From: Arthrobacter oryzae
GTDB taxonomy: Bacteria; Actinomycetota; Actinomycetes; Actinomycetales; Micrococcaceae
Reading direction: 5' to 3'
NCBI RefSeq assembly: GCF_030812315.1
Contig: NZ_JAUSSM010000006.1
Coordinates: 62,001 to 126,000 of the forward strand
Length of the DNA: 64,000 nucleotides
Positions 1 through 9,487 of the stretch are shown here, piece after piece; the stretch's first letter is position 1; every line of letters starts with the position of its first letter. The notes under the pieces were generated by a model, which saw nothing but the letters and a program-made list of their open reading frames with translations, searched no databases and had not been told where the DNA came from. The position numbers and the translations under genes are program-made.

Positions 1-1610
1 CCCCACCCGAGCTGCTGCAGGCCATCCTGCGCGCGCCGGTGGACCTGATCTACAACGGCGGGATCGGGACGTACATCAAAGCGTCGTACGAAACGCACGC
101 CGACGTGGGCGACAAGGCAAACGACTCCATCAGGATCAACGGCAATGAGGTCCGGGCAAGGATCATCGCTGAGGGCGGCAATCTTGGCGTCACGCAGCTG
201 GGCCGGATTGAAGCCGCTCTGGCCGGCGTCCTGCTCAACACCGATGCGATCGACAACTCGGCCGGAGTGGACTGTTCAGACCACGAGGTCAACATCAAGA
301 TCTTTATCGACCGCATGATCGCCACAGGAAGGATGGGAGCCTCCGAACGCGCCGGGTTCCTGCACTCGCTCACGGACGAAGTGGCGCGGCTCGTGCTGAA
401 AAACAACCACGACCAGAACACCCTGCTGCTCAACGACCGGGCCCTGGTCCTGAACTGGAGTCCAGGCTTTGAGCGGACCATGGACTGGTTGGAGAACGCC
501 TCCGACCTTGACCGGCGGTTGGAAGGCCTGCCAGGCACCGAACAGCTCCATGCGCGGCTGCTGACGGGCAAAGGCCTCACGACACCCGAATTGTCCGTGC
601 TGGCGGCCTACGCAAAGATCGAGCTGGCCAAGGAACTGAACGAAAGCGACGTCGCCGAGGATGCCTGGTTCGAACGGGTACTTCGCGGCTACTTCCCACA
701 TCAGCTCGCGGACCGCTTTGGCCCGGAACTCCATACCCACCCGCTGCGCCGGCAGATCATCTGCACCGTTCTGGCCAACGACATGATCAACCTCGGCGGA
801 ATCACCTTCGCCTTCCGGACCATCGAGGAAACCACCGCCACGGCCGCAGCTGTTGCCAGGGCATTCGTCGCAACCCGCGAAGCCTACGACCTGCAGCGGT
901 TCGTGGACAGGATGGCCGAGCTTCCCGCCGCGTTCCCCAGCGAACAGGCCGCACAGCTGACCGTGCACATGCGCCGGATCCTTGACCGGGCCATCCGCTG
1001 GTACGTCACCCACGATCATCGCGACCAGCCCGTTGACCAGGCCCTCGCCAGGATAATGCCCACGCTGGAGCTGCTGCGGAACAGGACCCGTGACTTCCTG
1101 CGCGGTGACGGCATCGACCTCGTCGAGGAACGGCAGGCGCACTGGGACGGCGTCGGGCTGCCGCATGACCTGGGCCGCCGCGCCGCCGACCTCCTTGAGA
1201 GCTTCGGGCTCCTGGACATCTCGCTGATATCGGAACGGATCGATGAACCCATCGAACAGATCATGGACCTGTATTGGACCGTGTTTGCGCGGATCGGCGC
1301 ACTCAGGCTGCTGCTGCGCATCACGGCCCTTCCCCGGGAGAACCGGTGGGAGGCACTCGCCCGGGCAGCACTGCGTGACGATGTCTATTCAGCCGTTGCC
1401 GACATGGCGATTTCGGTGATGGAGATGACGAAGGGCGCTGACTCGGAAGGAGCCGATTCCATCGAGCGGATCGTGGCGTGGGAACGCGGGCACCAGGAGC
1501 AGCTGGTGCGGATCAAGGACACGTTCGCGGAGGCCACCAGGCCCGGACAGACTGACATCCACTCGATCTCGGTGGCGCTCAAACTGCTGCGGACGCTGGT
1601 GCGGCGTTAG
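1..1610 (+). CDS. gdhB: NAD-specific glutamate dehydrogenase, large type, C-terminal part (5' truncated by window)
   Basis: The frame is open from base 3, so the start lies outside the window; about 535 residues of an enzyme that is usually near 1600 residues are visible. The family oxidatively deaminates glutamate to 2-oxoglutarate with NAD in the cytoplasm. The first visible part (IYNGGIGTYIK, then NSAGVDCSDHEVNIK about 80 residues on) is the end of the GDH_2 catalytic domain. The remaining roughly 400 residues form the helix-rich C-terminal domain of the large class. The stop is TAG. No strong terminator was seen in the 133 bases before the next gene. Identification is from these conserved strings; the symbol follows common usage. 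Confidence 0.93.
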   Translation, partial: PPELLQAILRAPVDLIYNGGIGTYIKASYETHADVGDKANDSIRINGNEVRARIIAEGGNLGVTQLGRIEAALAGVLLNTDAIDNSAGVDCSDHEVNIKIFIDRMIATGRMGASERAGFLHSLTDEVARLVLKNNHDQNTLLLNDRALVLNWSPGFERTMDWLENASDLDRRLEGLPGTEQLHARLLTGKGLTTPELSVLAAYAKIELAKELNESDVAEDAWFERVLRGYFPHQLADRFGPELHTHPLRRQIICTVLANDMINLGGITFAFRTIEETTATAAAVARAFVATREAYDLQRFVDRMAELPAAFPSEQAAQLTVHMRRILDRAIRWYVTHDHRDQPVDQALARIMPTLELLRNRTRDFLRGDGIDLVEERQAHWDGVGLPHDLGRRAADLLESFGLLDISLISERIDEPIEQIMDLYWTVFARIGALRLLLRITALPRENRWEALARAALRDDVYSAVADMAISVMEMTKGADSEGADSIERIVAWERGHQEQLVRIKDTFAEATRPGQTDIHSISVALKLLRTLVRR

Positions 1611-1743
1611 GCTGTGGCCCTCCCGTGGCGAACCACGGAGCACTGACGCCACAGTTCTCCGGACGCTTACCCGTAGGAAACATCATGGTAATCGCCTGCT
1701 CTTAGGCTTATTTTGCATAACCCTTCGGCGAATCGAGGCAGCA

Positions 1744-2247
1744 ATGCAGACCAATCCCCGACTCAACATCAGGCAGGTCACCTGGGCAAACCCCGTGGGC
1801 GCCGACCTGCGTGCGGCGCAGCAGGCGGAACTGGACGCCCGCTTCGGCACGAAGGACCACGAACCCGGGCCGCCGCCGTCGGAAGCGGATACTGCCGTCT
1901 TCCTGGTGGCCTATGAGAAAAGCTCGGGACAGCCGGTGGGCTGCGGCGGCCTGAGGATGCTGGATTCGACGACGGCGGAGATCAAGCGGCTGTACGTCCT
2001 GCCCTACACGCGCGGTTCCGGTGTTGCCAGCTCCATCCTCGCCGCGCTGGAGGCGCACGCGTACGGGATGGGCGTCACCTCGATCACCGCCGAGGCGGGC
2101 TCCGCCCAGCCGGACGGCCGGAATTTCTACCAAAGCTGCGGCTTCGACGAAGTGCCCAACTTCGGCCCCTACGTTGGCGTCGAGCACTCCTACTGCTACG
2201 CAAAGACGATAGATTCGCACAGCGCCGCCCACACCGCCATGGCCTGA
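1744..2247 (+). CDS. GNAT family N-acetyltransferase
   Basis: A 167-residue single-domain GNAT protein, predicted to move an acetyl group from acetyl-CoA to an amine; the substrate cannot be told. The acetyl-CoA-binding motif A region is IKRLYVLPYTRGSGVASSIL (residues about 80-99), with the R-G-S-G-V-A pyrophosphate loop. It is followed by the usual NFYQSCGF strand-helix near residue 125. The ATG start follows a GAGGCA ribosome site. It stands alone between gdhB and a thioesterase, all on the plus strand but with gaps of 133 and 77 bases, so co-transcription is uncertain. Confidence 0.85.
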   Translation: MQTNPRLNIRQVTWANPVGADLRAAQQAELDARFGTKDHEPGPPPSEADTAVFLVAYEKSSGQPVGCGGLRMLDSTTAEIKRLYVLPYTRGSGVASSILAALEAHAYGMGVTSITAEAGSAQPDGRNFYQSCGFDEVPNFGPYVGVEHSYCYAKTIDSHSAAHTAMA

Positions 2248-2324
2248 CGACGGCGGCAGGCAGGGTGCGTTCCACCGTCCGTCACACTGCGGCCGGCGTG
2301 GCCGGCGTCGGCTAATCTCGCATT

Positions 2325-2762
2325 ATGGAATCGGTAGCAGACATCACCTTCCGCACACGCAAATGGGTGCGCCCCGAAGACCTCAATGCCAACGGCACGC
2401 TGTTCGGCGGGAGCCTGCTGAAATGGATCGACGAGGAAGCGGCCATCTACGCCATCCTCCAGCTTGGCAACGGCAGGGCGGTCACCAAGTACATCTCCGA
2501 GATCAACTTCGTGAGCTCCGCGGTGCAGGGCGACCTGATTGAGATGGGCCTGACCGCCACGCGGTTCGGCCGGACATCGCTGACCATGCGCGCCGAAGTC
2601 CGGAACATGATCACGCGGCAAAGCATCCTCACCATCGAGGAGATCGTGTTCGTGAACCTCAGCACGCAGGGCAAGCCCGAACCCCACGGCTACACCGAGA
2701 TCACCTACGACCGCGACCGCATCCCCACCCACCACCTCACCGAGACCCTCGCCCAGGACTGA
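2325..2762 (+). CDS. Acyl-CoA thioesterase, hotdog fold (YciA/BACH type)
   Basis: A 145-residue single hotdog-domain protein. The family hydrolyses acyl-CoA to free acid and CoA in the cytoplasm. The segment LNANGTLFGGSLLKWIDEEA (residues about 20-39) is the hallmark of acyl-CoA hydrolases, with the catalytic Asn/Asp and the start of the central hotdog helix. FVSSAVQGDLIEM is the following strand. Length is normal for single-domain members. Chain-length preference cannot be read from sequence. Confidence 0.87.
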   Translation: MESVADITFRTRKWVRPEDLNANGTLFGGSLLKWIDEEAAIYAILQLGNGRAVTKYISEINFVSSAVQGDLIEMGLTATRFGRTSLTMRAEVRNMITRQSILTIEEIVFVNLSTQGKPEPHGYTEITYDRDRIPTHHLTETLAQD

Positions 2763-2862
2763 TTCAGCCCGGGGACAGCCCGGAAGTTCACCTCGCGTTC
2801 AAGCCACGGGTGCACATTGTTGGGAAAGCCGGGCAAGACTCGAACGCCGAGGCCGTGTAGTT

Positions 2863-2875
2863 TATCGAATCGATA
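2863..2875. promoter_or_regulatory. Odd palindrome TATCGAATCGATA upstream of ABC importer
   Basis: A 13-base odd-centred palindrome lies about 85 bases before the likely GTG start of the binding-protein gene. The surroundings are AT-rich compared with the rest of the window. It is placed like a repressor site over a promoter. The cognate regulator is not visible nearby, so the role is inferred. Confidence 0.4.
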
Positions 2876-2958
2876 GCTATAAACGGTCCTAATCGGCATG
2901 AGCCGCTATAGGCTTGCCGGACAATGCTCCGGTTCCAGTTCAGAAATGGGTCTCAATC

Positions 2959-4038
2959 GTGCACAAATTCCAAACAATGGTTGCCGCCGCCGTCGCCGCA
3001 ACCCTCCTAGCCGGCTGCGGTGCCGGCGCCGCCGCCCCCGACGCATCGAGTAGCTCACCCGCCGGGGGCGCATCCGGCGAAACGCTGGTGGTGTACACGA
3101 ATTCCAACGGTGAGGGCCGCGGGGAGTGGCTGGCGAAGAAGGCTGCCGAAGCCGGCTTCAAAATTGAGATCGTGGGCGCCGGCGGCGCCGACGCGACCAA
3201 CAAGCTGATTGCCGAAAAGAACAACCCCATTGCCGACGTCGCCTTCGGCCTCAACAACATGTACTTCGCCCAGGTGAAGGCAGCCGATGCCATCGAGCCC
3301 TATGAGCCGGCCTGGGCAGGCGAAGTGGACGCCTCGCTCGCCGACAGTGACGACGACAAGGCCTACTGGCCGCTCGTGAAGCAGGCAATCCTGCTCGGCT
3401 ACAACTCTGACAAGATCACCGCGGAGCAGGCGCCGAAGGACTGGACGGACCTGTGGTCCAAGGACGAGTTCAAGACGCGCTATGAGCGGGTCACGGGGCT
3501 GGGTACCGCCACGGCGCAGCTGGTGTTCGCCGGCATCCTCTCCCGCTACAAGGACGATTCCGGCGATCTGGGCATCTCGGACGAAGGCTGGAAGCAGGTG
3601 GAGCAGTACTTCCAGAACGGCAGCCCGGCCGTCGCGAAAACCGACCTCTTCGCCCGCATCGCGTCGGGGGACGTGGACATGGGCCAGATGCCGTCCTCGA
3701 TCGTGGCGGAACGCGAAAAGTCCTTCAAGGTGAACGTGGAAACCGTGGTGCCTTCCGTGGGAGTCCCGCTCGCGGTGGAACAGGTTGCCCTCGTGAAGGG
3801 GACGGACAAGAAGGAACAGGCGCAGAAGTTCATCGACTGGTTCGGCAGCGCTGACGTACAGGGCGAATGGGCGCAGCAGTTCAATTCCATGCCGGTGAAC
3901 AAGAACGCCGCCGCCAAGGCCAAGCCCGAGGTGGTTGAGTTCTTCGACGGGCTCAAGCAGCAGGACATCGACTGGAACTTCGTGCAGGAGAATATGGGCG
4001 CCTGGGTGGAGAAAATCGAGCTCGAGTACATGACGTAG
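2959..4038 (+). CDS. ABC transporter substrate-binding lipoprotein (iron/phosphonate-type family)
   Basis: Extracytoplasmic solute-binding lipoprotein of an ABC importer. A GTG start at 2959 gives a short signal (VHKFQTMVAAAVAATLLAGC) with lipobox LLAGC, so the mature protein is lipid-anchored at Cys20. An upstream TTG would put 15 unlikely residues before this signal. The body is a periplasmic-binding fold of the class used for Fe(III), thiamine or 2-aminoethylphosphonate (VVYTNSNGEGR opening, LGYNSDKI mid-protein). ATPase and permease genes follow at 38 bases and by a 4-base overlap, giving a complete importer. The ligand is not determinable from the sequence. Confidence 0.85.
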   Translation: MHKFQTMVAAAVAATLLAGCGAGAAAPDASSSSPAGGASGETLVVYTNSNGEGRGEWLAKKAAEAGFKIEIVGAGGADATNKLIAEKNNPIADVAFGLNNMYFAQVKAADAIEPYEPAWAGEVDASLADSDDDKAYWPLVKQAILLGYNSDKITAEQAPKDWTDLWSKDEFKTRYERVTGLGTATAQLVFAGILSRYKDDSGDLGISDEGWKQVEQYFQNGSPAVAKTDLFARIASGDVDMGQMPSSIVAEREKSFKVNVETVVPSVGVPLAVEQVALVKGTDKKEQAQKFIDWFGSADVQGEWAQQFNSMPVNKNAAAKAKPEVVEFFDGLKQQDIDWNFVQENMGAWVEKIELEYMT

Positions 4039-4076
4039 CCCTTCCCCAGCCTCAACAGCCCACAGACAGGTTTCCC

Positions 4077-5219
4077 ATGATCCGCTTGGACAACATCGAA
4101 GTTTCCTTCGGCGATTTCATTGCCATCCCGCGCCTGGACCTCCACGTCCAACCGGGGGAATTCTTCACCCTGCTGGGCCCGTCGGGCTGCGGCAAGACGA
4201 CGGCCCTGCGGACCCTCGCCGGTTTCATCGAACCGTCCGCCGGGACCGTCCATGTCGACGGCAGGGACGTCACGCGCCTGGCCAGCGATAAGCGCCAGGT
4301 GGGGATGGTGTTCCAGAACTACGCCCTGTTCCCCAGCATGAGCGTCCGGGACAACATCGCGTTCGGTCTCCGCGTCCGGAAGGAGAAGTCGGCCGAGAGC
4401 GACCGCCTGGTGCGCGATATCGCACGCCGCGTGGAGCTCAGTGATGAGCAGCTGGACAAGAACGTGGCGGAACTCTCGGGGGGCCAGCAGCAGCGCGTGG
4501 CAGTTGCCCGGGCACTGGTGTTGCGGCCCAAGATCCTGCTGCTCGACGAGCCGCTGTCCAATCTCGATGCGAAACTCCGGCACCAGCTAAGGCAGCAGCT
4601 CAAGGACCTGCAGAGCGAGTTCGGCATCACCACGGTCTATGTGACCCATGACCAGGACGAGGCACTGGCCATGAGTGACCGTGTGGCCGTTTTCAACAAG
4701 GGTGCGGTGGAGCAGATTGGCACTCCGCAGGCTATCTACGACCACTCCGCCACCGAGTTCGTATGCAAATTCATCGGTGACAGTTCCGTCCTGACCCCGG
4801 AGTTCGTCGCTGAACTGAACCGCCTGTCCGGCGCCGGCCTCCACACCGCGGCCAATTCGTACCTGCGGGTGGAAAAGGCGTCACTGACGCGTCCCGCGGC
4901 CAGCGGCACGGCAGCCAGCGGTACAGCAGCCGGCGGCACCGCCGTCGGGCTTGCCGGAGAGGTGGTGTCGCGGACCTACCACGGCCTCCACAGCCGCTAC
5001 GTGGTGCGGAGCCACGGCGCCGACATCCGGCTGCTGGTCAAGGAGGACGGCGGCGCGCATCCCGCAGCAGGGGCGCAGACCACCGTGTACGTCCAGCCGG
5101 ACCATGTGCTGCAGTACCACCCCGATACCGGCGTCGCCCTGGCAGCGCACGACCTGGCAGCGACGGATCAGGCAGGGCAGGACCAGGCGGCGCAGGATCA
5201 GGCGACGGCCATCCGATGA
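4077..5219 (+). CDS. ABC transporter ATP-binding protein (Fe3+/2-aminoethylphosphonate-type)
   Basis: Cytoplasmic ATPase of the importer begun by the preceding gene; 380 residues. It shows Walker A GPSGCGKTT (residues about 36-44), Q-loop FQNYALFPSMSV, signature LSGGQQQRVAVARAL, Walker B ILLLDEPLSNLD and H-loop VTHDQDEA. A C-terminal TOBE-like domain follows, as in CysA/FbpC/PotA-type ATPases. Between them sits an Ala/Gly/Thr tract built from near-repeats of SGTAA, and the C-terminus is Gln/Ala-rich. The stop overlaps the permease start by 4 bases (ATGA), implying translational coupling. Confidence 0.92.
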   Translation: MIRLDNIEVSFGDFIAIPRLDLHVQPGEFFTLLGPSGCGKTTALRTLAGFIEPSAGTVHVDGRDVTRLASDKRQVGMVFQNYALFPSMSVRDNIAFGLRVRKEKSAESDRLVRDIARRVELSDEQLDKNVAELSGGQQQRVAVARALVLRPKILLLDEPLSNLDAKLRHQLRQQLKDLQSEFGITTVYVTHDQDEALAMSDRVAVFNKGAVEQIGTPQAIYDHSATEFVCKFIGDSSVLTPEFVAELNRLSGAGLHTAANSYLRVEKASLTRPAASGTAASGTAAGGTAVGLAGEVVSRTYHGLHSRYVVRSHGADIRLLVKEDGGAHPAAGAQTTVYVQPDHVLQYHPDTGVALAAHDLAATDQAGQDQAAQDQATAIR

Positions 5220-7048
5220 GTGGCACCCCAGCCAAAAGCATGCTCCGCTCCCCTTTCATCCTCATTGTGGGAGCGGTCCTGACATGGTTCATCGCTGCCT
5301 TCCTCGTCTGGCCCAACGCAAACGTGCTGATCGAAACTTTCTTCCCTGACGGGAACTTTTCGGGCCGGGCTGCGGAGAAGCTGTTTTCCTCCCAGCGCGC
5401 CATGAAATCCCTGGGCAACAGCTTCCTGCTGGCGGTGGCGCTTTCCATCACGGTGAACGTTGTGGGGATCTTCATCGTCCTTGTCACCCACTACTTCAGG
5501 ATCCGAGGTTCCAGGATTCTGTTCCTCGGCTACGCCACCACATTCATCTATGGCGGCATCGTGCTGGCGGCGGGCTACAAGTTCATCTACGGCGAAAAAG
5601 GGATCGTGACCACGTTCCTGCTGACAATCTTTCCCGGCATGGAGCCCGGCTGGTTTTCGGGATTCTTTGCCGTTTTGGCGGTCATGACGTTCGCCACCAC
5701 CACCAACCACATGCTCTTCGTCGCGAACGCCCTCAAAGGCGTCGACTACCAGACCATCGAAGCGGCCAGGAATCTCGGTGCTTCCACGTGGACCATCCTC
5801 CGCCGCATCGTGCTGCCCATGCTGAAACCCACGCTTTTTGCCGTCACCATCCTGTCTTTCCTGACGGGGCTGGGGGCACTCAGCGCCCCCCAGGTCCTCG
5901 GCGGACGCGACTTCCAAACCATCACCCCGATGATCCTCACGTTCACGAACAGCCCCACGTCCCGGGACCTGGCGGCCCTGCTCGCCGTCATCCTGGGCGT
6001 GGCCACGATCCTGATGCTCGCCGTGATGTCGCGTCTGGAAAAGGGCGGGACGTACTTCTCGGTGTCCAAGGTTTCGTCTGCGCTGCAGAAGCAGAAAATC
6101 ACTAATCCGGCGGCCAACGTTGCGGTCCACGCCGCGGCTTACCTGCTGTTTGCCGTTTACACACTGCCCGTGGTGCTGATTGTGCTGTTTTCCTTCGCGG
6201 ACGGAGCCGCCATCCAGGCCGGACGCCTCTCCCTGGACAGCCTCACTGTCGATAATTACGTGCGCGTGCTGACCCAGCCCTCGGGCCTCAGGCCTTTTGT
6301 CATCAGCGTTATCTACAGCGCCGTTGCTGCGGTCATTGCCGTCGGCGGCCTGCTTTTTGTGGCGCGGATCCTGCAGAAGCACAAGAACTGGGTGACTGCC
6401 GTGTTCGAGTACCTGCTGCACATCCCCTGGATCCTGCCGTCGGCTTTGCTGGCGCTCGGCCTGATCATCAGCTACGACCACCCCAACCCCCTGGTGGGCG
6501 GCGCGGTCCTCACCGGGACCACCGTCATCCTCCTCATCGCCTTCGTCACTGTGAAGATCCCCTTCACGCTCAGGATGCTCAAGGCGTCGTTTGCGTCGGT
6601 GAACTCATCACTGGAGGAGGCGGCCGCCATCATGGGGGCCAAAACGCTCTATGTGTTCCGCCGCATCCTGCTCCCGCTGGTCCTCCCCGCCGCCGCAGCC
6701 ATCGCCGCGCTCAACTTCAACAGCATGCTGGACGACTACGACACCGCCATTTTCCTGGCGCACCCGCTGGTCCAGCCCCTGGGCCTGGTCATCAAGGCCA
6801 ACACGGACGGCGCAGAGGGCGTGGACGGCGTTTCCAACACGTTTGTCTACACCGTGCTGCTGATGGTCATTACCGGGCTCACCATGTACCTCGTGTACGG
6901 GAGATCCGGCCGGCGACCCGGCGGGCGGGGCCGTTCCAAGGGCAGAAAGAACGGCGGGCCCCTTGCCGCGCCTGGCACAGCGGCCCCTGCTTTACCTGTT
7001 GTCGAAGCGCCGGATGCCAAGGCATCCGCGCCGAGCCCGGTGCCTTAG
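5216..7048 (+). CDS. ABC transporter permease, two fused membrane domains
   Basis: A 610-residue membrane protein made of two ABC permease domains in one chain, as in FbpB-like iron permeases and PhnU2-type phosphonate permeases. Two EAA loops that dock on the ATPase are visible: EAARNLGASTWTILRRIVLP (about residue 183) and EEAAAIMGAKTLYVFRRILL (about 465). Roughly twelve membrane segments are readable. One chain can supply both halves of the pore, which explains why no second permease gene is present. The basic, Gly/Pro-rich C-terminal tail (about 60 residues) is predicted to be cytoplasmic and disordered. Confidence 0.92.
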   Translation: MSGTPAKSMLRSPFILIVGAVLTWFIAAFLVWPNANVLIETFFPDGNFSGRAAEKLFSSQRAMKSLGNSFLLAVALSITVNVVGIFIVLVTHYFRIRGSRILFLGYATTFIYGGIVLAAGYKFIYGEKGIVTTFLLTIFPGMEPGWFSGFFAVLAVMTFATTTNHMLFVANALKGVDYQTIEAARNLGASTWTILRRIVLPMLKPTLFAVTILSFLTGLGALSAPQVLGGRDFQTITPMILTFTNSPTSRDLAALLAVILGVATILMLAVMSRLEKGGTYFSVSKVSSALQKQKITNPAANVAVHAAAYLLFAVYTLPVVLIVLFSFADGAAIQAGRLSLDSLTVDNYVRVLTQPSGLRPFVISVIYSAVAAVIAVGGLLFVARILQKHKNWVTAVFEYLLHIPWILPSALLALGLIISYDHPNPLVGGAVLTGTTVILLIAFVTVKIPFTLRMLKASFASVNSSLEEAAAIMGAKTLYVFRRILLPLVLPAAAAIAALNFNSMLDDYDTAIFLAHPLVQPLGLVIKANTDGAEGVDGVSNTFVYTVLLMVITGLTMYLVYGRSGRRPGGRGRSKGRKNGGPLAAPGTAAPALPVVEAPDAKASAPSPVP

Positions 7049-7090
7049 GCCTTCTCCGGGCTTCCACGACGGTCCCGTCGGCGGCGACCA

Positions 7091-8122
7091 CTACGCAGAC
7101 CGGCTGAGCCGCCCGGCCAGGCGGAGAATCCTGTCCCGGAGCGGCTGGGCGGATTCGGTGAGCACAAGCCGGGTCATTGCGGAAGATGCCACGCGCAAGG
7201 CCTGGCTGCGCAGGACGCGCCGCTTGTTGTACGCCTTCAGGGCTTCCGGAAGCGGCCGGGAATCGAGCAGTTCCGCCAGGGTGACGGCGTCAATCAGGGC
7301 CTCGCAGGCGCCGCGCCCCAGGTTGGGTGTCATGCCGTGCGCGGCGTCTCCCACCAAGACGGCGCCTTCCCGTGCGTAGCGTCCCAGGGCCGGCACGGTC
7401 CAGATGCGCTGGGCGAGGGTCCCGTCCGCTGTGGCCGCGGCCAGGACGCGGCCGACTCCGGCGGCCATCCCCGAAAAACGCCGGCGGGTGAGATCCAGTG
7501 CCGCCGCAACGTCGATGCCGCCCGGGCCCAGCTCCGACCGGTAGGAGGCATACCAATATGTCCGCTTACGGGAGGCCGGAGCTATGCCGAACAGTTCGCC
7601 GCGGCCCCAGTATTCGCCGCCCGCATCCCCGGGGACAGGTTCGCTGATGATGCCGCGCAAGGCGAGGTAAGGGCTGAGCCGCTCCCTGGACCGCGCACCC
7701 CAGCGTGCCCGGCGGACCACGCTGTGCACGCCGTCGGCTCCGACCAGCAACCCGGACTCGGGGAGCAACGTGACCGCCCCGAACACGCGGGATACGGACT
7801 CCGGCACAGCGGCGTCCAGGTGCCGCAGCAGGTCCGCGCGGGAAACACCGATTACGCCGGAAACCTCGGCACGTATCAGTGCCTTCCCGGATGCGTCCCG
7901 CAATGCCATGGCCTCGAATCCGGATCCTGCCGTCCGGATTGCCGGGAGGATCCCCACGGAATCAAGGGCCCGCTGGGCCTCCGGCCACATAGCCAGGGAC
8001 GTTTCCACCGTTGGCAACGCGTTCCGCTGCTCGTGCACGGCCACGTCGAAGCGGTCCGGGTCAAGCGTCGCCGCAAGCGCCAGGCCGGCGATGCCGCCCC
8101 CAATGATGGTTATTGCTTCCAT
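7091..8122 (-). CDS. FAD-dependent aromatic monooxygenase-like protein
   Basis: A 343-residue group A flavoprotein monooxygenase relative. It has an N-terminal Rossmann FAD motif (TIIGGGIAGLALAATL), a central DG-type motif (LLVGADGVHSVVRRA) and the second FAD motif VLVGDAAHGMTPNLGRGACE. Such enzymes hydroxylate aromatic rings with NAD(P)H and O2. It lies 42 bases downstream of pobA on the same strand and probably shares its transcript. Substrate unknown: 4-hydroxybenzoate is already covered by pobA, so a second phenolic acid is plausible. It is somewhat short for the class, which often has 380-400 residues. Confidence 0.82.
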   Translation of the reverse strand: MEAITIIGGGIAGLALAATLDPDRFDVAVHEQRNALPTVETSLAMWPEAQRALDSVGILPAIRTAGSGFEAMALRDASGKALIRAEVSGVIGVSRADLLRHLDAAVPESVSRVFGAVTLLPESGLLVGADGVHSVVRRARWGARSRERLSPYLALRGIISEPVPGDAGGEYWGRGELFGIAPASRKRTYWYASYRSELGPGGIDVAAALDLTRRRFSGMAAGVGRVLAAATADGTLAQRIWTVPALGRYAREGAVLVGDAAHGMTPNLGRGACEALIDAVTLAELLDSRPLPEALKAYNKRRVLRSQALRVASSAMTRLVLTESAQPLRDRILRLAGRLSRSA

Positions 8123-8164
8123 GGACCGATGTTATGCCCGACGACGGCCGTCGGGTTTAGCGGC

Positions 8165-9352
8165 TTAGGCGGACGGCCAGCCGGTGTAGGCCTCGGCCAG
8201 GTAGGCCTTGCCGTGGCGGGACGACACTACCGAGTTGAGCTCGCCCAGCTGCCGTGCGCGGGAAAAGTCGTCGGCGTCCGCCGGCGTGTGGAGCATGGAC
8301 GTCATCCAGTAGGAGAACTGCTGGGCCTTCCAGACGCGCTCCAGGGCGCGGTCGCTGTAGGCGTCCAGCAGAACCGCGGAACCGCTCCTGTAGTAGCTTT
8401 CCAGCCCCTCGAACAGGACCTTCACGTCATGAATGGCCAGGTTCAGGCCCTTGGCGCCGGTGGGCGGCACGGTGTGGGCGGCGTCGCCGGCCAGGAAGAG
8501 CTTCCCGTGGCGCATGGGGGCGTGGACGAAGCTGCGGAATTTCAGCACCATCTTGTCGATGACGGGCCCCTCCTTGAGCTCGAAGCCGTTGCCGTTGACC
8601 CGGCTGCGGAACGCATCCCAGATGCGTTCCTCGCTCCAGTTGTTCACGTCCTCGTTGGGATCGCACTGGAAGTACATGCGCTGGACCGTCTCGGTCCGCT
8701 GGCTGATCAGGGCAAAGCCGTTGTCCGAGTTGGCGTAGATCAGTTCGTCGGAGCTGCGGGGCGCTTCAGCCAGGATGCCGAACCAGGCGAAGGGGTATTC
8801 GTGGAAGTACCACTTGCGGTGTGCCTCGGGGATCTGGAAGCGGCAGTGGCTTCGGGAACCGTCCGCGCCGGTGATGAAATCGGCCTGCAGTTCGTACTCC
8901 ACGCCGTCGGCATCCGTGAACCAGACCTTGGGCTTGCCTTCGATGTCGTGGACAGTGGTGTCCGTGACGCTGTAGCGGACGTCGCCGCCGTCGGCCTCGC
9001 GGCGTGCGGCGAGGTCCATGAACACATCGGTCTGCGGGTATAGCCAGACGGACTCCCCCACCAGGTCCTTGAAGTCGATCCGGTGGCTTTCGCCGTTGAA
9101 ACGCAGTTCAATACCGTCGTGCCGGTCCCCTTCCCGCAGCACGCGGTCCGAGACGCCGCTGTCCACCAGCATGTTCACGGTGCCGTGCTCCAAAATGCCG
9201 GCGCGGACCGTCTCCTGGATGTCCTGGCGGCTGCGGATTTCGATCACGGTGGAGTCGATGCCGGCCTTGGCCAGAAGGTGCGAGAGCATCAGCCCTGCCG
9301 GTCCGGCGCCCAGAATGGCCACCTGGGTGGTGATGATTGTGCGTGCTGCCAT
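8165..9352 (-). CDS. pobA: 4-hydroxybenzoate 3-monooxygenase
   Basis: A 395-residue flavoprotein that converts 4-hydroxybenzoate to protocatechuate with NAD(P)H and O2. Signatures are the FAD motif AILGAGPAGLMLSHLLAKAG, the DG motif FITGADGSRSHCR and the GD motif LFLAGDAAHTVPPTGAKGLN. Length matches characterised PobA. Its product is the substrate of the pcaGH dioxygenase encoded 20 kb away. The regulator gene behind it and a 15-base TTCC-N7-GGAA site in the 135-base gap suggest IclR-type control. The assignment rests on family-wide similarity that I recognise, not on an alignment. Confidence 0.93.
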   Translation of the reverse strand: MAARTIITTQVAILGAGPAGLMLSHLLAKAGIDSTVIEIRSRQDIQETVRAGILEHGTVNMLVDSGVSDRVLREGDRHDGIELRFNGESHRIDFKDLVGESVWLYPQTDVFMDLAARREADGGDVRYSVTDTTVHDIEGKPKVWFTDADGVEYELQADFITGADGSRSHCRFQIPEAHRKWYFHEYPFAWFGILAEAPRSSDELIYANSDNGFALISQRTETVQRMYFQCDPNEDVNNWSEERIWDAFRSRVNGNGFELKEGPVIDKMVLKFRSFVHAPMRHGKLFLAGDAAHTVPPTGAKGLNLAIHDVKVLFEGLESYYRSGSAVLLDAYSDRALERVWKAQQFSYWMTSMLHTPADADDFSRARQLGELNSVVSSRHGKAYLAEAYTGWPSA

Positions 9353-9455
9353 GGTGTTCCTCGCTTCGTTGCGGGCCTCCGACGGAAGGGTCCGGGGCCT
9401 GTGGGACCGTCTGGCTAACAGTGTGCGCCCCGGAGCGTGACCCGCGTTACAGTAA

Positions 9456-9470
9456 TTCCGTTGAATGGAA
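9456..9470. promoter_or_regulatory. Candidate IclR operator TTCC-GTTGAAT-GGAA upstream of pobA
   Basis: A 15-base element with inverted TTCC/GGAA arms around GTTGAAT sits about 105 bases upstream of the pobA start. The 13-mer TTCCGTTGAATGG recurs at 10259, upstream of the neighbouring IclR gene. Fifteen-base imperfect palindromes are typical IclR-family targets. Binding itself is inferred. Confidence 0.45.
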
Positions 9471-9487
9471 GTCGGTGGTCACGCCCC

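Noticed and set aside
276..1166. Long minus-strand reading frame inside gdhB
   Set aside because: Shadow of a high-GC gene on the other strand; no domain content.
2959..7048. Naming the importer a 2-aminoethylphosphonate or iron transporter
   Set aside because: The family supports both and others; no phosphonatase, siderophore or iron gene is nearby to decide.
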